DNA of 58,046 nt. Source: an uncultured Bacteroidales bacterium. Its GTDB lineage: Bacteria > Bacteroidota > Bacteroidia > Bacteroidales > Bacteroidaceae. The number at the start of each line of letters is the position of its first letter. Within the stretch, counting starts at the first letter, position 1. The position numbers and the translations under genes were made by a program. The notes under the pieces are model-generated. The model made no database searches and was not told the origin of the DNA. It saw only the letters and a list, made by a program, of their open reading frames with translations. The stretch spans positions 1 to 58,046 of the forward strand of contig CACZUX010000004.1 of assembly GCA_902784475.1 (NCBI GenBank). Reading direction: 5' to 3'. Below are positions 16,390-28,250 of this stretch, one piece after another.

Positions 16390-17256
16390 TTAGATGCGCT
16401 CAAGAACTAGTTTGATGAGTGCGTCAATGGAGTTCTTGTAGCCGGTGTTGGCTTCCCCGGCATAGCGGTTGGCCACCACCATGCAGCAGGTCATGGCCCT
16501 GTGGCCAAGGATGGCCGAGAGGCCGGCAAGGGCAGAGCTCTCCATCTCAAAGTTGCAAATCTTGAGACCTTCGTAGCGAAACGACTCTATCTTGGCGTTT
16601 TGCTCCGGATCCTGGATCTCCATGCGAATGCGGCGCCCTTGAGGGCCGTAGAATCCGCCGCAGGCGCAGGTGATGCCGCGCACCATGTCGTCACCGGCTA
16701 TCTGCTCGATGAGGCTGGGGTCAGCCTGAGCTGCATAGGGCGCTCCTTTGAGCGGAGACCAGTGCATGTGGGCCCGAAACGCTTCCTCGAGGGCCTGGTC
16801 GCAGACGCGGTTGCGATCGGCATAGTAGTTGAGCAACCCGTCGAAGCCGATGCTCTTGACGGAAGCGATGAAAGTGCCCAGCGGTGTATCGGGCTGCAGG
16901 CCGCCGCAGGTGCCGATGCGCACAAGGGTCAGGCGGCGAAACCCGTTGCGGTCCTCTCGCGTGGCAAAATCAATGTTGGCCAGAGCGTCCAGTTCGTTGA
17001 CCACGATGTCGATGTTGTCGCAGCCGATGCCGGTGGAGAGCACAGTGAGGCGTTTCCCGTGATAAGTGCCTGTGATGCTGTGGAACTCACGGCTGCTCAC
17101 CTCGCACTCAACGTCATCGAAATGGGTTGCCACCGTAGCAACACGTCCGGGGTCGCCGACAAGTATGATTCGGTCGGCCAACTGCTTGGGGCGCAGATGA
17201 AGGTGGAAGATGCTGCCGTCTTCGTTGATGATGAGTTCGGAAGGAGCGTATTTCAT
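16390..17256 (-). CDS. nucleoside phosphorylase (uridine phosphorylase-like)
   Basis: 288 aa from ATG 17256 (MKYAPSELIINEDGSIFHL); the frame is open for another 36 codons upstream but that part has no family similarity. PNP/UDP phosphorylase family: VGDPGRVATVA (phosphate site), STGIGCDNIDIVVNEL, VRIGTCGGLQPDTPLG, and NFEMESSALAGLSAILGH, whose Met-Glu contacts the ribose. It should release a base and ribose-1-phosphate for salvage; uridine as substrate is inferred from overall form. Sits between the PD40 protein and mnmE on the minus strand. Confidence 0.9.
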   Translation of the reverse strand: MKYAPSELIINEDGSIFHLHLRPKQLADRIILVGDPGRVATVATHFDDVECEVSSREFHSITGTYHGKRLTVLSTGIGCDNIDIVVNELDALANIDFATREDRNGFRRLTLVRIGTCGGLQPDTPLGTFIASVKSIGFDGLLNYYADRNRVCDQALEEAFRAHMHWSPLKGAPYAAQADPSLIEQIAGDDMVRGITCACGGFYGPQGRRIRMEIQDPEQNAKIESFRYEGLKICNFEMESSALAGLSAILGHRAMTCCMVVANRYAGEANTGYKNSIDALIKLVLERI

Positions 17257-17284
17257 GGCGCGTAAGGTGAGATGGATTTTGTAG

Positions 17285-18394
17285 CTATTTGTCCAGCAGA
17301 GCTTTGCGAATGGCTTTCTCCTGGGCATGGAGATTGCTCTCGGCCTGCTCCACGTCGGCCTCAAGGGCCAGGAGCTGAGTGGTCATGCGCGATTTCTGGG
17401 CGGGAGCGGCGTCGGCATAGCGGCGTCGCATATCGTCCAAACGCTGACGTTTGTCCTGCAGCGTCTTGCTGTTTTTGAGCCACAGTTCGGCCATATGGCG
17501 GACGGAGGCGTCGCGGAAGTGCGACAGGTTGGTGTAGGTGAGCCGATCGTTGACGACGAACTCAAAGTCCTTCGTGCGCGACAGCTTCCGCTCTTCCTGC
17601 ATCTCCTGGATGCGCTTCTGAGCCTCAGCCACGGCGTTGTGGTCAGTCCAAGTGTCGCGGATGCAGTTGATGGCAGAGAGGGCGCGCAGGCGCTCTTCAC
17701 CTACTTCGTCCACATTGTAGGTAGTATGTGTGGAGGGCGGAATAAAGGTGTAAACGCAGACCATGCCGGGCTTCTGACCGCGGTCGGTAACGAAGGCGCC
17801 CAATTGGTGGAAGTCGTCCACCATGTAGAGATAGTCGTTAGCCTCGGAGTTGAAGGGCATGCCGATGTTGGCCGGAGAGAGGAAACGCCCCTTCTCGGCG
17901 TCGTAGCGTGTCATGTAGATATCGAGGCCGCCGAGGCTTTCTTCATTTTCTGCGGCATAATAGAGTGTGGTGCCGTCGGAGAGCATGAAGGGGTATTGTT
18001 GCTGAAGGTCATTGTCTGGGAGTCCCTGCAGCTGTGTCGGGGCCGTCCATTCCTCGCCGATGAGATCCTGCTCAAAGAGGTGCATACGACCGTCGGCGGC
18101 GCGCATCGTAGTGATGCGCTTGTTGCCCAGTTGGGACACAAAACCATCGGGGGATACAAGGCCGCTCTCTTCGGCGGACTGACGGAGCGCACCGTAGAGA
18201 CTGTCCAGGGAAATCACCACGGAGTCCACAAAAGTAATCTGAGCTGTGGAGAGGCGTGCTAACTGCAGTTTCTCCTCATGGGCCTGTGCAGCCAGTTCTT
18301 CGGGCGTGGGAGCCTTTTTCTTCACCCTTCTCCGCTGGGCGTAGAGGCCCAGCGGGAGGAGTGCGATAAGAGCCAGACAGACAAATTTCTTCAT
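17285..18394 (-). CDS. exported PD40/TolB-like beta-propeller protein with C-terminal coiled coil
   Basis: 369 aa with signal peptide MKKFVCLALIALLPLGLYA followed by a basic stretch (QRRRVKKK). Residues 90-215 contain propeller repeats of the WD40-like/PD40 kind (FMLSDGTTLYYAAENEESLG, GLDIYMTRYD). Residues 245-369 are Glu/Arg/Gln rich and should form a long coiled coil (IQEMQEERKLSRTKDF; LEADVEQAESNLHAQEKAIR). The role is unknown; similar proteins in Bacteroidota are envelope-associated. It lies 15 bp after the oxidoreductase gene's ancestral stop and 28 bp before the phosphorylase start. Confidence 0.8.
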   Translation of the reverse strand: MKKFVCLALIALLPLGLYAQRRRVKKKAPTPEELAAQAHEEKLQLARLSTAQITFVDSVVISLDSLYGALRQSAEESGLVSPDGFVSQLGNKRITTMRAADGRMHLFEQDLIGEEWTAPTQLQGLPDNDLQQQYPFMLSDGTTLYYAAENEESLGGLDIYMTRYDAEKGRFLSPANIGMPFNSEANDYLYMVDDFHQLGAFVTDRGQKPGMVCVYTFIPPSTHTTYNVDEVGEERLRALSAINCIRDTWTDHNAVAEAQKRIQEMQEERKLSRTKDFEFVVNDRLTYTNLSHFRDASVRHMAELWLKNSKTLQDKRQRLDDMRRRYADAAPAQKSRMTTQLLALEADVEQAESNLHAQEKAIRKALLDK

Positions 18395-18409
18395 GGCGTT
18401 GCTTGCTGT

Positions 18410-20684
<2,275 letters not shown>

Positions 20685-20725
20685 GAGTGAAATATGCTTT
20701 TTACCTTTGTTTGTTGTTCGATGAA

Positions 20726-22042
20726 TCAGTCAATCATGTCGCATCCCATGTAGGGCACCAGAGCGGCGGGCACGCGGATGCCGTTGTCGGTCTGGTTGTT
20801 CTCCAGGATGGCGGCCACAATGCGCGGCAGAGCCAGGGCAGAGCCGTTGAGCGTGTGGCACAGTTCCGTCTTCTTCTCGGCGTTGCGGTAGCGGCACTTG
20901 AGACGGTTGGCCTGATAGGTGTCGAAGTTGGACACGGAGCTGACTTCGAGCCAGCGCTTCTGCGCCTCGCTGAAGACCTCGAAGTCGTAGCAGATGGCGG
21001 AAGTGAAGCTCTGGTCGCCGCCACACAGACGCAGGATGCGATAGGGCAGCTCCAGCTTCTGCAGTAGTCCCTCCACATGAGCCAGCATCTCGCGATGGCT
21101 CTCGGCAGAGTGCTCGGGAGTGTCGATGCGCACAATCTCAATCTTGGAGAACTCGTGCAGACGGTTCAGACCGCGCACGTCCTTGCCGTAGGAGCCGGCC
21201 TCGCGGCGGAAACACTGGGTGTAGGCGCAGTTCTTAATGGGCAGGTCCTTCTCGTCCAGAATGACGTCACGGTAGATGTTGGTGACGGGCACCTCGGCCG
21301 TGGGGATGAGATAGAGGTCGTCCACCTCGCAGTGGTACATCTGACCCTCCTTGTCGGGCAGCTGACCCGTGCCGTAGCCGGAAGCGGCGTTGACCACCGT
21401 GGGGGGCATGATCTCCTCGTAGCCGGCCTTGCGGGCCTCGTCAAGGAAGAAGTTGATGAGGGCACGCTGCAGACGGGCTCCCTTGCCGCGATACACGGGG
21501 AAGCCGGCGCCGCTGATCTTCACGCCGAGATCGAAATCGATGAGGTTGTATTTCTTGGCCAGCTCCCAATGGGGCAGTTTGGCGGTCTCCACCACGGGAT
21601 TGGCCGTCCAGTTGCCTACGGTGTCCTGGCCGATGATGCACTCCTTGAGGTTGGACTTTACGACCCAGTTGTCCTCGGCAGAAGAACCCTCGGGCACTTC
21701 GTCGTAGGGGATGTTGGGAATCTGACAAAGCTTCTGAGTGAGCAGCTGCTCGGCCTCTTCCATCTTGGCCTTGAGGGCCTCGCCGGCCTGCTTGAGTTCG
21801 CTCACCTGAGCCTTGATACCCTCGGCTTCGTCCTTCTTGCCCTGCTTCATGAGGCCGCCGATTTCGGCAGCCAGCTTCTTAGCCTCCGAAAGGTTGCGGT
21901 CGAGTGCCGTCTGCGCCTCGCGGCGTGTCTTATCAATGGTCATCACTTCGTCTATGGCCTCACGGGCGCCGTCGAAGTGCTTCTTTTCCAGACCGCGGAT
22001 CACGCGCTCTGTCTGTTCGTTAATCAGTTTGAGTGTAAGCAT
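20726..22042 (-). CDS. serS: seryl-tRNA synthetase
   Basis: 438 aa, normal family length. N-terminal antiparallel coiled-coil tRNA arm (about 25-110: KTRREAQTALDRNLSEAKKL and on), then the class II catalytic core with motif 2 FRREAGSYGKDVRGL and motif 3 GSALALPRIVAAILE. Charges tRNA-Ser with serine in the cytoplasm. It heads a minus-strand cluster (serS, oxidoreductase, PD40 protein, phosphorylase, mnmE) with gaps of 0-41 bp. A TACCTTTG -7 box about 75 bp before its ATG fits as the operon promoter. Confidence 0.98.
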   Translation of the reverse strand: MLTLKLINEQTERVIRGLEKKHFDGAREAIDEVMTIDKTRREAQTALDRNLSEAKKLAAEIGGLMKQGKKDEAEGIKAQVSELKQAGEALKAKMEEAEQLLTQKLCQIPNIPYDEVPEGSSAEDNWVVKSNLKECIIGQDTVGNWTANPVVETAKLPHWELAKKYNLIDFDLGVKISGAGFPVYRGKGARLQRALINFFLDEARKAGYEEIMPPTVVNAASGYGTGQLPDKEGQMYHCEVDDLYLIPTAEVPVTNIYRDVILDEKDLPIKNCAYTQCFRREAGSYGKDVRGLNRLHEFSKIEIVRIDTPEHSAESHREMLAHVEGLLQKLELPYRILRLCGGDQSFTSAICYDFEVFSEAQKRWLEVSSVSNFDTYQANRLKCRYRNAEKKTELCHTLNGSALALPRIVAAILENNQTDNGIRVPAALVPYMGCDMID

Positions 22043-22117
22043 CTGGTTGTTGACTTTTTTTAGTATTTTTGTCTGTTTTTCGGCACCGGGTACGGGAAAT
22101 TAGCCTTAAAACAGGCG

Positions 22118-22125
22118 CAAAGGTA
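22118..22125 (-). promoter_or_regulatory. -7 box of the serS operon
   Basis: Minus strand reads TACCTTTG, the most common form of the Bacteroidota -7 element. Transcription should begin near 22113, giving a leader of about 70 bases before serS. No exact TTTG at -33 was found. Confidence 0.6.
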
Positions 22126-22171
22126 CGGAAAAAAAGTCAATCGAAAGGTCTCCCGGCGTGTTTTTTCTGTC

Positions 22172-24973
22172 TTAAGACAGACAAATTGCGCTGTAGGGGC
22201 ACATTTTGCAGGGTGACTTGGGATTTTTGGCGAACGGAATGCTGTCGTCGAAGATTTCTTCCACGAGTTCGAGAAGACGTTTCCGATAGTCGTCGAGCAG
22301 CGTGCCGTCTTTCACGTTGTTAAGGGGCTGGCGGTTGAGCGTGAGCGTGGGGTCGTAGTCGTCGCCGGCGGCTTTGGCGGGATAGAGCAGAACGGGCTTG
22401 ACGGGCAGCAGCGGAGAGGCGTTCTTTTTGTCCTTCCGGATGAAGGCCATCGCATAGAGCAACGTCTGCAAATAATAGCCGGCATGATCGCCGCGCTGGA
22501 AAATTTTGTCGAGCGTGACGGCAGTGTCCTGGTGGCCGCCGGTCTTGTAGTCCACGATGCGCACGGTGCCGTCGTTCATTTGGTCGAGACGGTCGACAAA
22601 GCCGCCGGTGCGGATGGCGATGGGGCCGTCTTTCGTGTTGACATCCAGCGTGAAATAATAGGGCTCCTCCATCTTCAGGATAGTGAACGGCGCCTGACGT
22701 CTGTCGTAACGCAGCAGGTTGAGCAGAAAGCGCTCCACCACGGTGCGCAGAATGATGTTCTCACCCTGAAATTCCTTCACGTCGGCCACGTCTCTGAAAG
22801 CCTGGTCGATATAGCCCTGTATGCGGCGTCCGTGATCGGCCAGGAGCAGGCTGATCTGGTCAGCGGAAATCGTCTGACAGCCGCCGCTGCGGTCGATGAG
22901 CTCCGTATACATCTTTTGAGCCGCTTCGTGGAAGATGTTGCCCATGAGTCGTGCGTCGATGCCGTCCTCCGTGTCCTCTTCTTCCTTGATTTCCGCCACA
23001 TGGTTGAAGAAGAAGCAGAGCGGGCAGCGCAGATACTCGTTCAGTGCGGAAGGGGAGAGAAGCGGCGTGTGACCATCCTCGTCGGGCGTGAGGTAGCGGG
23101 CTCTCAGGCGTGCCATAACCTCCTCGTCCTTATCTATTTGTGGTGGAGTGCGCATGATGGTCTCCTGTCCGGATTCCAACCTCAGGGTGCGGATGGGGCG
23201 GTCGGTCTCGGCCTGCAGCTGACGCAGGAAGCGGCTCATCTCGTTGCGCCGTACGCCGGCGGTGGAGTCGTTGTAGACAAAGGTGACGTGTTCGGCACGT
23301 TGGATGAGGCGGTAGAAGTAGTAGGCAAAGGTGGCCATGCGGTGGCGTATGGTCGTCAGGCCGAAACCGGTGCGCAGGGTGTAGGGGATGATGCTGGTGT
23401 CGCAGCCGTCTTTCGGTAGGAAGCCTTCTCCCGTGCTGAGCATGAGGATGTTGCGGAAGTCCAAACAGCGTGTTTCCAACACGCCCATCACCTGCAGTCC
23501 CGTTGCCGGTTCTCCGTGGAAGGGGATGCTGACGCGTCCGAGCGCCCGTCGGAGCAGTCGCCTCAGAGTGAGGTCTTTGAGCACCAAAGGATGTTCTTCG
23601 TCCGTCACCATGTTGAGGAATTTCTGTATCACCAGATGCGCTTGGAAGAGGGTCTCGCGGTGCAGCGCCTCCAGGGGGCGTCCTTTCACGATGTCGGAGA
23701 GGGCTTCTGCCGTGAGGATGCGGTCGATGTATTCCAGAAGGGCCTTGTGGTCGCCTTCGGGCAGCATTTCGTTCCACAGCGTCTCGTCGAGCGCCTGTAT
23801 ATAAGGATGAGCGGCAACGCTGCGGAACATTCTGTTGCGGAAGCGCTTGCGCTTGCGGTCGATGCCTTCGGTCTGAAGGTCGAGCAGAGCCGTGATGAGG
23901 CTGTAGGCCGGCGTGCCCGTCATGTTGTAGCCCATCGTGATGTTGACGCTCTCGGGGCCGTCGGTGTCCGGGATGCTGTGGAGCACGGTTTCAAGCATGT
24001 TTTCGTCGCAGAGCACGATGGCCGTGCGGTTTTCCTGTTCTCGTGTCAGGTGCTTGGAGAGCCAGTCGGGGATGCAGCGCGTCTGTATGCTGTCGGTCGG
24101 GGCGCTGACGAAGGTGAATCCCGGGTGGTTCTTTAGATTGTCAAACTCCTTGCTGTCCAGCTGGTTGGGGAATCGGTCGAGGTTTTTGCGGATGAAATCG
24201 CCCGCCTCGAAGCGATTGCTGAGATAGAGCAGGTCGTAGTCCCAATAGAAGAGCGCCTGTCCGCGTTTCTGCAGCGTGGACATTAGCCGTTCTTCCACCT
24301 CGTTGAGCATGTTGAAGCCCACGAAGGCGTAGGTGGTCTCTTCGGGCAGGCGGTCCGTGAGATGAGGGTTTTCCGCCACCTCGCGCATGAGGGCTCCCTT
24401 GTAGGGCGCCACGTTTGCAGGCATGGCTTTTTTCAGATTGCGGTAGAGTTGCGGCATTCTGTCCCAAAGGAGGCGGAATGCCTTCTTGATGCGGGTCAGA
24501 TGGTCGGGCTCAAATTCGGCGAAGAAGTGCTGTAGAGCTTCTCTCTGATCATCGCTGAGGAAATCCGTTTCGGTCAACTCGTTGAAATCCTTGGCGTTGA
24601 GGAACAGTTTGTCGGCGTCCACCAGATGCTTGTCGATGTCCTCGAAGTCGGAGAGCAGGATTTCACCCCAACCCCAGAAGCGGTCGATGGTTTCTTCTCC
24701 GCGACGTTCCTCGGGCAAAAGTTCCTGATAGAGGCGGTAGAGTGTGGTGACGGCGGTGACGGGGTCGGCTACCGTTTTGCCGGAAAGGCGCATGAAGAGT
24801 TCGTCGATGCTGACGTAGCGGGGCGCCCAGACGGGTTCGTCGGAGACGGCCGAGATTTCCTGCGAGAGGAACAGACCGGCGCGTTTGCCCGGAAAGACCA
24901 CCGTTACGCGGGAGAGATCCGCGCCCCAGCGTTCTTTCAGGTTTTCTGCCACAAGTCGGAGAAATGTCTTCAT
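22172..24973 (-). CDS. AddB-like PD-(D/E)XK nuclease of the double-strand-break repair complex
   Basis: 933 aa. The N-terminal half is a divergent inactivated helicase (VVFPGKRAGLFLSQEI in the Walker A region). The C-terminal nuclease carries SPSALNEYLRCPLCFFF and VDYKTGG (catalytic D..K). The C-terminal CKMCPYSAIC together with the upstream Cys of RCPLC forms the 4Fe-4S staple known from AddB and Cas4 nucleases. With the AddA-like protein encoded just upstream it should resect DNA ends for RecA. ATG 24973 overlaps the helicase stop by 4 bp. Confidence 0.88.
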   Translation of the reverse strand: MKTFLRLVAENLKERWGADLSRVTVVFPGKRAGLFLSQEISAVSDEPVWAPRYVSIDELFMRLSGKTVADPVTAVTTLYRLYQELLPEERRGEETIDRFWGWGEILLSDFEDIDKHLVDADKLFLNAKDFNELTETDFLSDDQREALQHFFAEFEPDHLTRIKKAFRLLWDRMPQLYRNLKKAMPANVAPYKGALMREVAENPHLTDRLPEETTYAFVGFNMLNEVEERLMSTLQKRGQALFYWDYDLLYLSNRFEAGDFIRKNLDRFPNQLDSKEFDNLKNHPGFTFVSAPTDSIQTRCIPDWLSKHLTREQENRTAIVLCDENMLETVLHSIPDTDGPESVNITMGYNMTGTPAYSLITALLDLQTEGIDRKRKRFRNRMFRSVAAHPYIQALDETLWNEMLPEGDHKALLEYIDRILTAEALSDIVKGRPLEALHRETLFQAHLVIQKFLNMVTDEEHPLVLKDLTLRRLLRRALGRVSIPFHGEPATGLQVMGVLETRCLDFRNILMLSTGEGFLPKDGCDTSIIPYTLRTGFGLTTIRHRMATFAYYFYRLIQRAEHVTFVYNDSTAGVRRNEMSRFLRQLQAETDRPIRTLRLESGQETIMRTPPQIDKDEEVMARLRARYLTPDEDGHTPLLSPSALNEYLRCPLCFFFNHVAEIKEEEDTEDGIDARLMGNIFHEAAQKMYTELIDRSGGCQTISADQISLLLADHGRRIQGYIDQAFRDVADVKEFQGENIILRTVVERFLLNLLRYDRRQAPFTILKMEEPYYFTLDVNTKDGPIAIRTGGFVDRLDQMNDGTVRIVDYKTGGHQDTAVTLDKIFQRGDHAGYYLQTLLYAMAFIRKDKKNASPLLPVKPVLLYPAKAAGDDYDPTLTLNRQPLNNVKDGTLLDDYRKRLLELVEEIFDDSIPFAKNPKSPCKMCPYSAICLS

Positions 24974-27900
24974 ACCCGTCGTATTTTATTGATATCCACA
25001 AACCAAAGCCAGCCTTCAACGGTACATTGGGGGTACATTTTCTGCACCAGTTCCTTGTATTCACGCACCTGATCGGGGTAGGAGGAGTGCCAATGGCCGA
25101 ATTTGTAGTCGATGATGGTGATGGTGTTGCCGCGACGTACCACGCGGTCGGGACGGCGTTTGCGGCCGTTGTCGATGCGCGGCAGCAGGATGCTGCATTC
25201 GTTCCACACCTCGTTGGCGGGATCGAACCACGAGTGGCAGTGCTCCTCCTGCATGATTTCGTTGAGGTATTGGCGTAGCTTCCGCTCTTCTTCTCCGGGG
25301 CTGACGAGGCCGCGCTGCACCGCTTCGGCCAGCACCCTTCCGGTGTCGTTGAGGTCGTGCACCTGCGAGAATATATAATGGTATAGTTTGCCCGTATCGA
25401 TTTTGTTCTGCTCTTCGGAGGTGAACTGTTCGCTCTCGTTGGACTGCACGAAGTGGAGCCGGGCCTCGTAGTTGCAGGTGCTCACGGGATATCCTTCCGG
25501 TGTGGGGTTCATGCGGCTCTCGCCGCTGCGGGTGCCTTTGCTTAGAGGCTTTGTCACTTTCTCGCCAGCCTCGTACACACCCTCGCGTTCGCCGTCGAAG
25601 ACAACGTCGGTGATGAGTTCTGCGACGTTGTAGTTCAATGGTGCGTTCTTTCCCGTTTTCGTCCACACCATCAGGTTGCAGGTGGGGCGGGTGAAGGCCA
25701 CGTAGAGTTCGTTGAGGGCGTCCACGCGTTTCTGCAGATGCTCCTCTTCATACTGTTTGTCGTAGAAGCTGTTGGCCATGCGCTTCTCCAGATTCACGGG
25801 CATGGCGCCCAGACGGTTGTAGAGATCGCCGCCTTCGCCCGTCTCGCACCAGAGGTTGGTGTCCTTGTCGCGCTCGATGTCCCAGGCGCAGAACGGCATG
25901 AATACGCTGTGGTATTCCAGGCCCTTGGCTTTGTGTATTGTGAGGATGCGCACGCCGGTAACTTTTCCCGATGGAATCGCCGTATTTTGATAATTGTCCT
26001 CCCATGCGGACAGGAAGCCCGGGAGGCTGCTGCTCTCGCTCTGAAGATGGGTGCGTACGATGTCGAGAAAGGCGTGCCAATAGGCGTCTTCGTGTCGGAT
26101 ACGCTCCAGACGCAACCTTTTATATAAGGTCTCGATGAGCTCATAGAGCGGCATTGCCGAGAGTGTCTCCCGTTCGTCGATGAGGAAGCCTGGCAGTAAA
26201 TCTCTGATGGGGCGAAGGTATAGCGAGGCCGGTGTTTCGTGGTTGAAATCCTCGGTGAGATCGGGTGTTTCTTTATATAAGCGGATGAAACTGCGGCAGT
26301 GGATGGCGTCGTCGCCTCCGCCGGCGAGCAGGATGCGCAGAGCGTCGACAATCAGCCTCACGGTGGTGCTGCTTTTGAGCAGGAAGGCTTCGTCGCTCAC
26401 GATTTGCAGCTCTTCGGGGGCGTTGGCGGCGAAATAGTCCACCGTGTCGGTGATGTTGCTCTTCGTGCGGCAGAGTATGGCCATCTCTTCATAAGGCAGT
26501 CCGGCCTCGTGAAGCTGCAGCATCTCCTCCATCATTTCGTGCAGAGCGTTTCCCTCCGCTTCTTCATCGCAGGAGAGGACGAGACGGACGTATCCGAGCT
26601 CCTGTTTCTTTTTGGAAATATCCTGACATACGTCGTTGTATATTTCTTCCAGCCGGAACGAGGCGTCGGGATCCAGGCTGTCGAGCTGGCGGGCTGCTTT
26701 GGTGAAGAAGTCGTTGTTGAAGCGGATGATGGTTTCGCCGCTGCGCCAGTTCGTCTTGAGTGCCTCTTCGTGCGGGTTCCATTGACTCAGTTCTTCCTTG
26801 AGTCCGTGCAGCAGACTCCAGGCGCCGCCTCTCCATCGGTAGATGCTCTGCTTGATGTCGCCCACGATGAGATTGCTGCCGCCGACGGCTTGGTTTTCGA
26901 AGAGCAGCGTCTTGAAAATTTGCCATTGCAGCGTGCTGGTGTCCTGAAACTCGTCGATCATCACGTTGTGCAGTTTTGCACCGATTTTATCGAAATAAAA
27001 CGGGGCGTCCGTGCCTTCAAGCAATGCGGCCAGAAGGAGCGGCGTGCGTGCCAGATCGAAGCGCTCGTTCTCGCGGTTGATTTCCTTAACTTCCCGATCA
27101 ATTCGGTCTAAAAGGCTCAATGGGCTGATGTTTTTCTGGATGAGCTTTATGGTGCCGATTTCACGGAGTATCGCGATGAGATGGGGCGTTTTTTCGGAAA
27201 TGACGTTGTGCAGACTTTCCAAAATCGACTGCGCTTCTCCATTGCCCCTGTGCGCTTTGAGTAAAAGGCCGACGGGGTCGTCCTGAAATTTCTCCCAGGT
27301 TTTGCTCTCGGGCGTGCTGCCTTCCGAAATTTTTTTGAGTTCGCCGCGCAGGGTGATGATGCTCTTGCCGCAGGTCTCGTCGAGCAACGGGTCCGAGGCG
27401 GCCAGTTCCATTGCGGCAGCCTCCTGCGCGCATTCTTTTTCCAATGTTTCACGCCTGTCGCGCAGCTCCTTGCGGAAGAGCCCGATGCTTCGGCTGTCGG
27501 CCAGAAGCGCTTTCTCCTCAGGGGTCTTCTCCTGGAACTCGCGGTCGTAGATGCAGTGTGAAAAATTCTTTATATCCTCGGCAATCTTCCATCGCTCTCC
27601 GCTGTCGAGCCTGTCGCGCAGGAATTCCATCACATTTTCGCGTGTGTCCTTCTCGCTCTCCAGGTTGTCGATGATGCGGTCCACGGCGCGCCCCGTCACT
27701 TCCGAGTCGCTCAGTTCGACCTGCAGGTTTGCGCTCAGTCCGAGTTCGCGGGCCATATTCTTAAGGATGCTTTGGAAAAAACTGTCGATGGTCTCCACAC
27801 GGAAGCGGGAATAGTCGTGCAGAATGTCGGAGAGGGCTTTGCGGCAGCCTTCGCGCACGGCTTCGTCGCCCATCGGCGTGCCGGCGGCCGAGAGTCGCTC

Positions 27901-28140
27901 CCTGACGGCGTGCAGCATGTCTTCGCCGTCGGGGTCGTTATGTCCGATGGCGTAGAGGGAGGCGAGGATGCGCTCTTTCATCTCGCCCGTAGCCTTGTTG
28001 GTGAACGTCACGGCCAGAGTGGCCTGATATTCGGCGTCGGCCTGAGGCTGCACCATCAGGCGCAGATATTCGGCTGTCAGCGTGAAAGTCTTTCCGCTGC
28101 CGGCAGAGGCTCTGTAGATGTTCAGTGTGGACCGCTTCAT
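24970..28140 (-). CDS. AddA-like UvrD/Rep helicase-nuclease
   Basis: 1056 aa. SF1A helicase motifs in order: Walker A RASAGSGKTFTL (residue 10), Walker B VMIDEFQDTSTLQW (about 390), VGDIKQSIYRWRGG (III), TNWRS (IV), ILTIHKAKGLEYHSVFMPF (V) and ELYVAFTRPTCNLMV (VI). The C-terminus has the RecB-type nuclease motif ITIIDYKFGHW. Together these define the helicase-nuclease subunit of an AddAB/RecBCD-like complex. First gene of the two-gene operon; its promoter (28154-28185) is divergent from that of panB. Confidence 0.92.
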   Translation of the reverse strand: MKRSTLNIYRASAGSGKTFTLTAEYLRLMVQPQADAEYQATLAVTFTNKATGEMKERILASLYAIGHNDPDGEDMLHAVRERLSAAGTPMGDEAVREGCRKALSDILHDYSRFRVETIDSFFQSILKNMARELGLSANLQVELSDSEVTGRAVDRIIDNLESEKDTRENVMEFLRDRLDSGERWKIAEDIKNFSHCIYDREFQEKTPEEKALLADSRSIGLFRKELRDRRETLEKECAQEAAAMELAASDPLLDETCGKSIITLRGELKKISEGSTPESKTWEKFQDDPVGLLLKAHRGNGEAQSILESLHNVISEKTPHLIAILREIGTIKLIQKNISPLSLLDRIDREVKEINRENERFDLARTPLLLAALLEGTDAPFYFDKIGAKLHNVMIDEFQDTSTLQWQIFKTLLFENQAVGGSNLIVGDIKQSIYRWRGGAWSLLHGLKEELSQWNPHEEALKTNWRSGETIIRFNNDFFTKAARQLDSLDPDASFRLEEIYNDVCQDISKKKQELGYVRLVLSCDEEAEGNALHEMMEEMLQLHEAGLPYEEMAILCRTKSNITDTVDYFAANAPEELQIVSDEAFLLKSSTTVRLIVDALRILLAGGGDDAIHCRSFIRLYKETPDLTEDFNHETPASLYLRPIRDLLPGFLIDERETLSAMPLYELIETLYKRLRLERIRHEDAYWHAFLDIVRTHLQSESSSLPGFLSAWEDNYQNTAIPSGKVTGVRILTIHKAKGLEYHSVFMPFCAWDIERDKDTNLWCETGEGGDLYNRLGAMPVNLEKRMANSFYDKQYEEEHLQKRVDALNELYVAFTRPTCNLMVWTKTGKNAPLNYNVAELITDVVFDGEREGVYEAGEKVTKPLSKGTRSGESRMNPTPEGYPVSTCNYEARLHFVQSNESEQFTSEEQNKIDTGKLYHYIFSQVHDLNDTGRVLAEAVQRGLVSPGEEERKLRQYLNEIMQEEHCHSWFDPANEVWNECSILLPRIDNGRKRRPDRVVRRGNTITIIDYKFGHWHSSYPDQVREYKELVQKMYPQCTVEGWLWFVDINKIRRV

Positions 28141-28153
28141 GTCAATTTCTGTG

Positions 28154-28185
28154 CAAAGATAGTATTATTTTGCCGCTTATTCAAA
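28154..28185 (-). promoter_or_regulatory. promoter of the addAB-like operon
   Basis: On the minus strand TTTG (28185-28182) and TATCTTTG (28161-28154) are separated by 20 bp, the ideal Bacteroidota -33/-7 spacing. Transcription should start near 28149, leaving a leader of about 9 bases before the ATG at 28140. Confidence 0.8.
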
Positions 28186-28200
28186 AATGAGCGCAAAAAA

Positions 28201-28232
28201 TTTGCCCGTTCGCCGAAATTCATGTACCTTTG
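28201..28232 (+). promoter_or_regulatory. promoter of panB
   Basis: TTTG (28201-28204), 20 bp, TACCTTTG (28225-28232): a perfect Bacteroidota -33/-7 pair. The start point should be near 28237, about 14 bases before the panB ATG. It is back to back with the addA-like promoter, 15 bp apart. Confidence 0.82.
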
Positions 28233-28250
28233 CAGGAAAAATTCAAAGCT

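Noticed and set aside
17257..17364. 36-residue N-terminal extension of the nucleoside phosphorylase
   Set aside because: Arg/Pro-rich, unlike the family, and overlaps the end of the upstream PD40 gene; the ATG at 17256 gives the normal N-terminus.
22172..28140. Phage-defence system (helicase-nuclease pair)
   Set aside because: Motifs and gene order fit housekeeping AddAB-like recombination proteins; no defence partners are adjacent.
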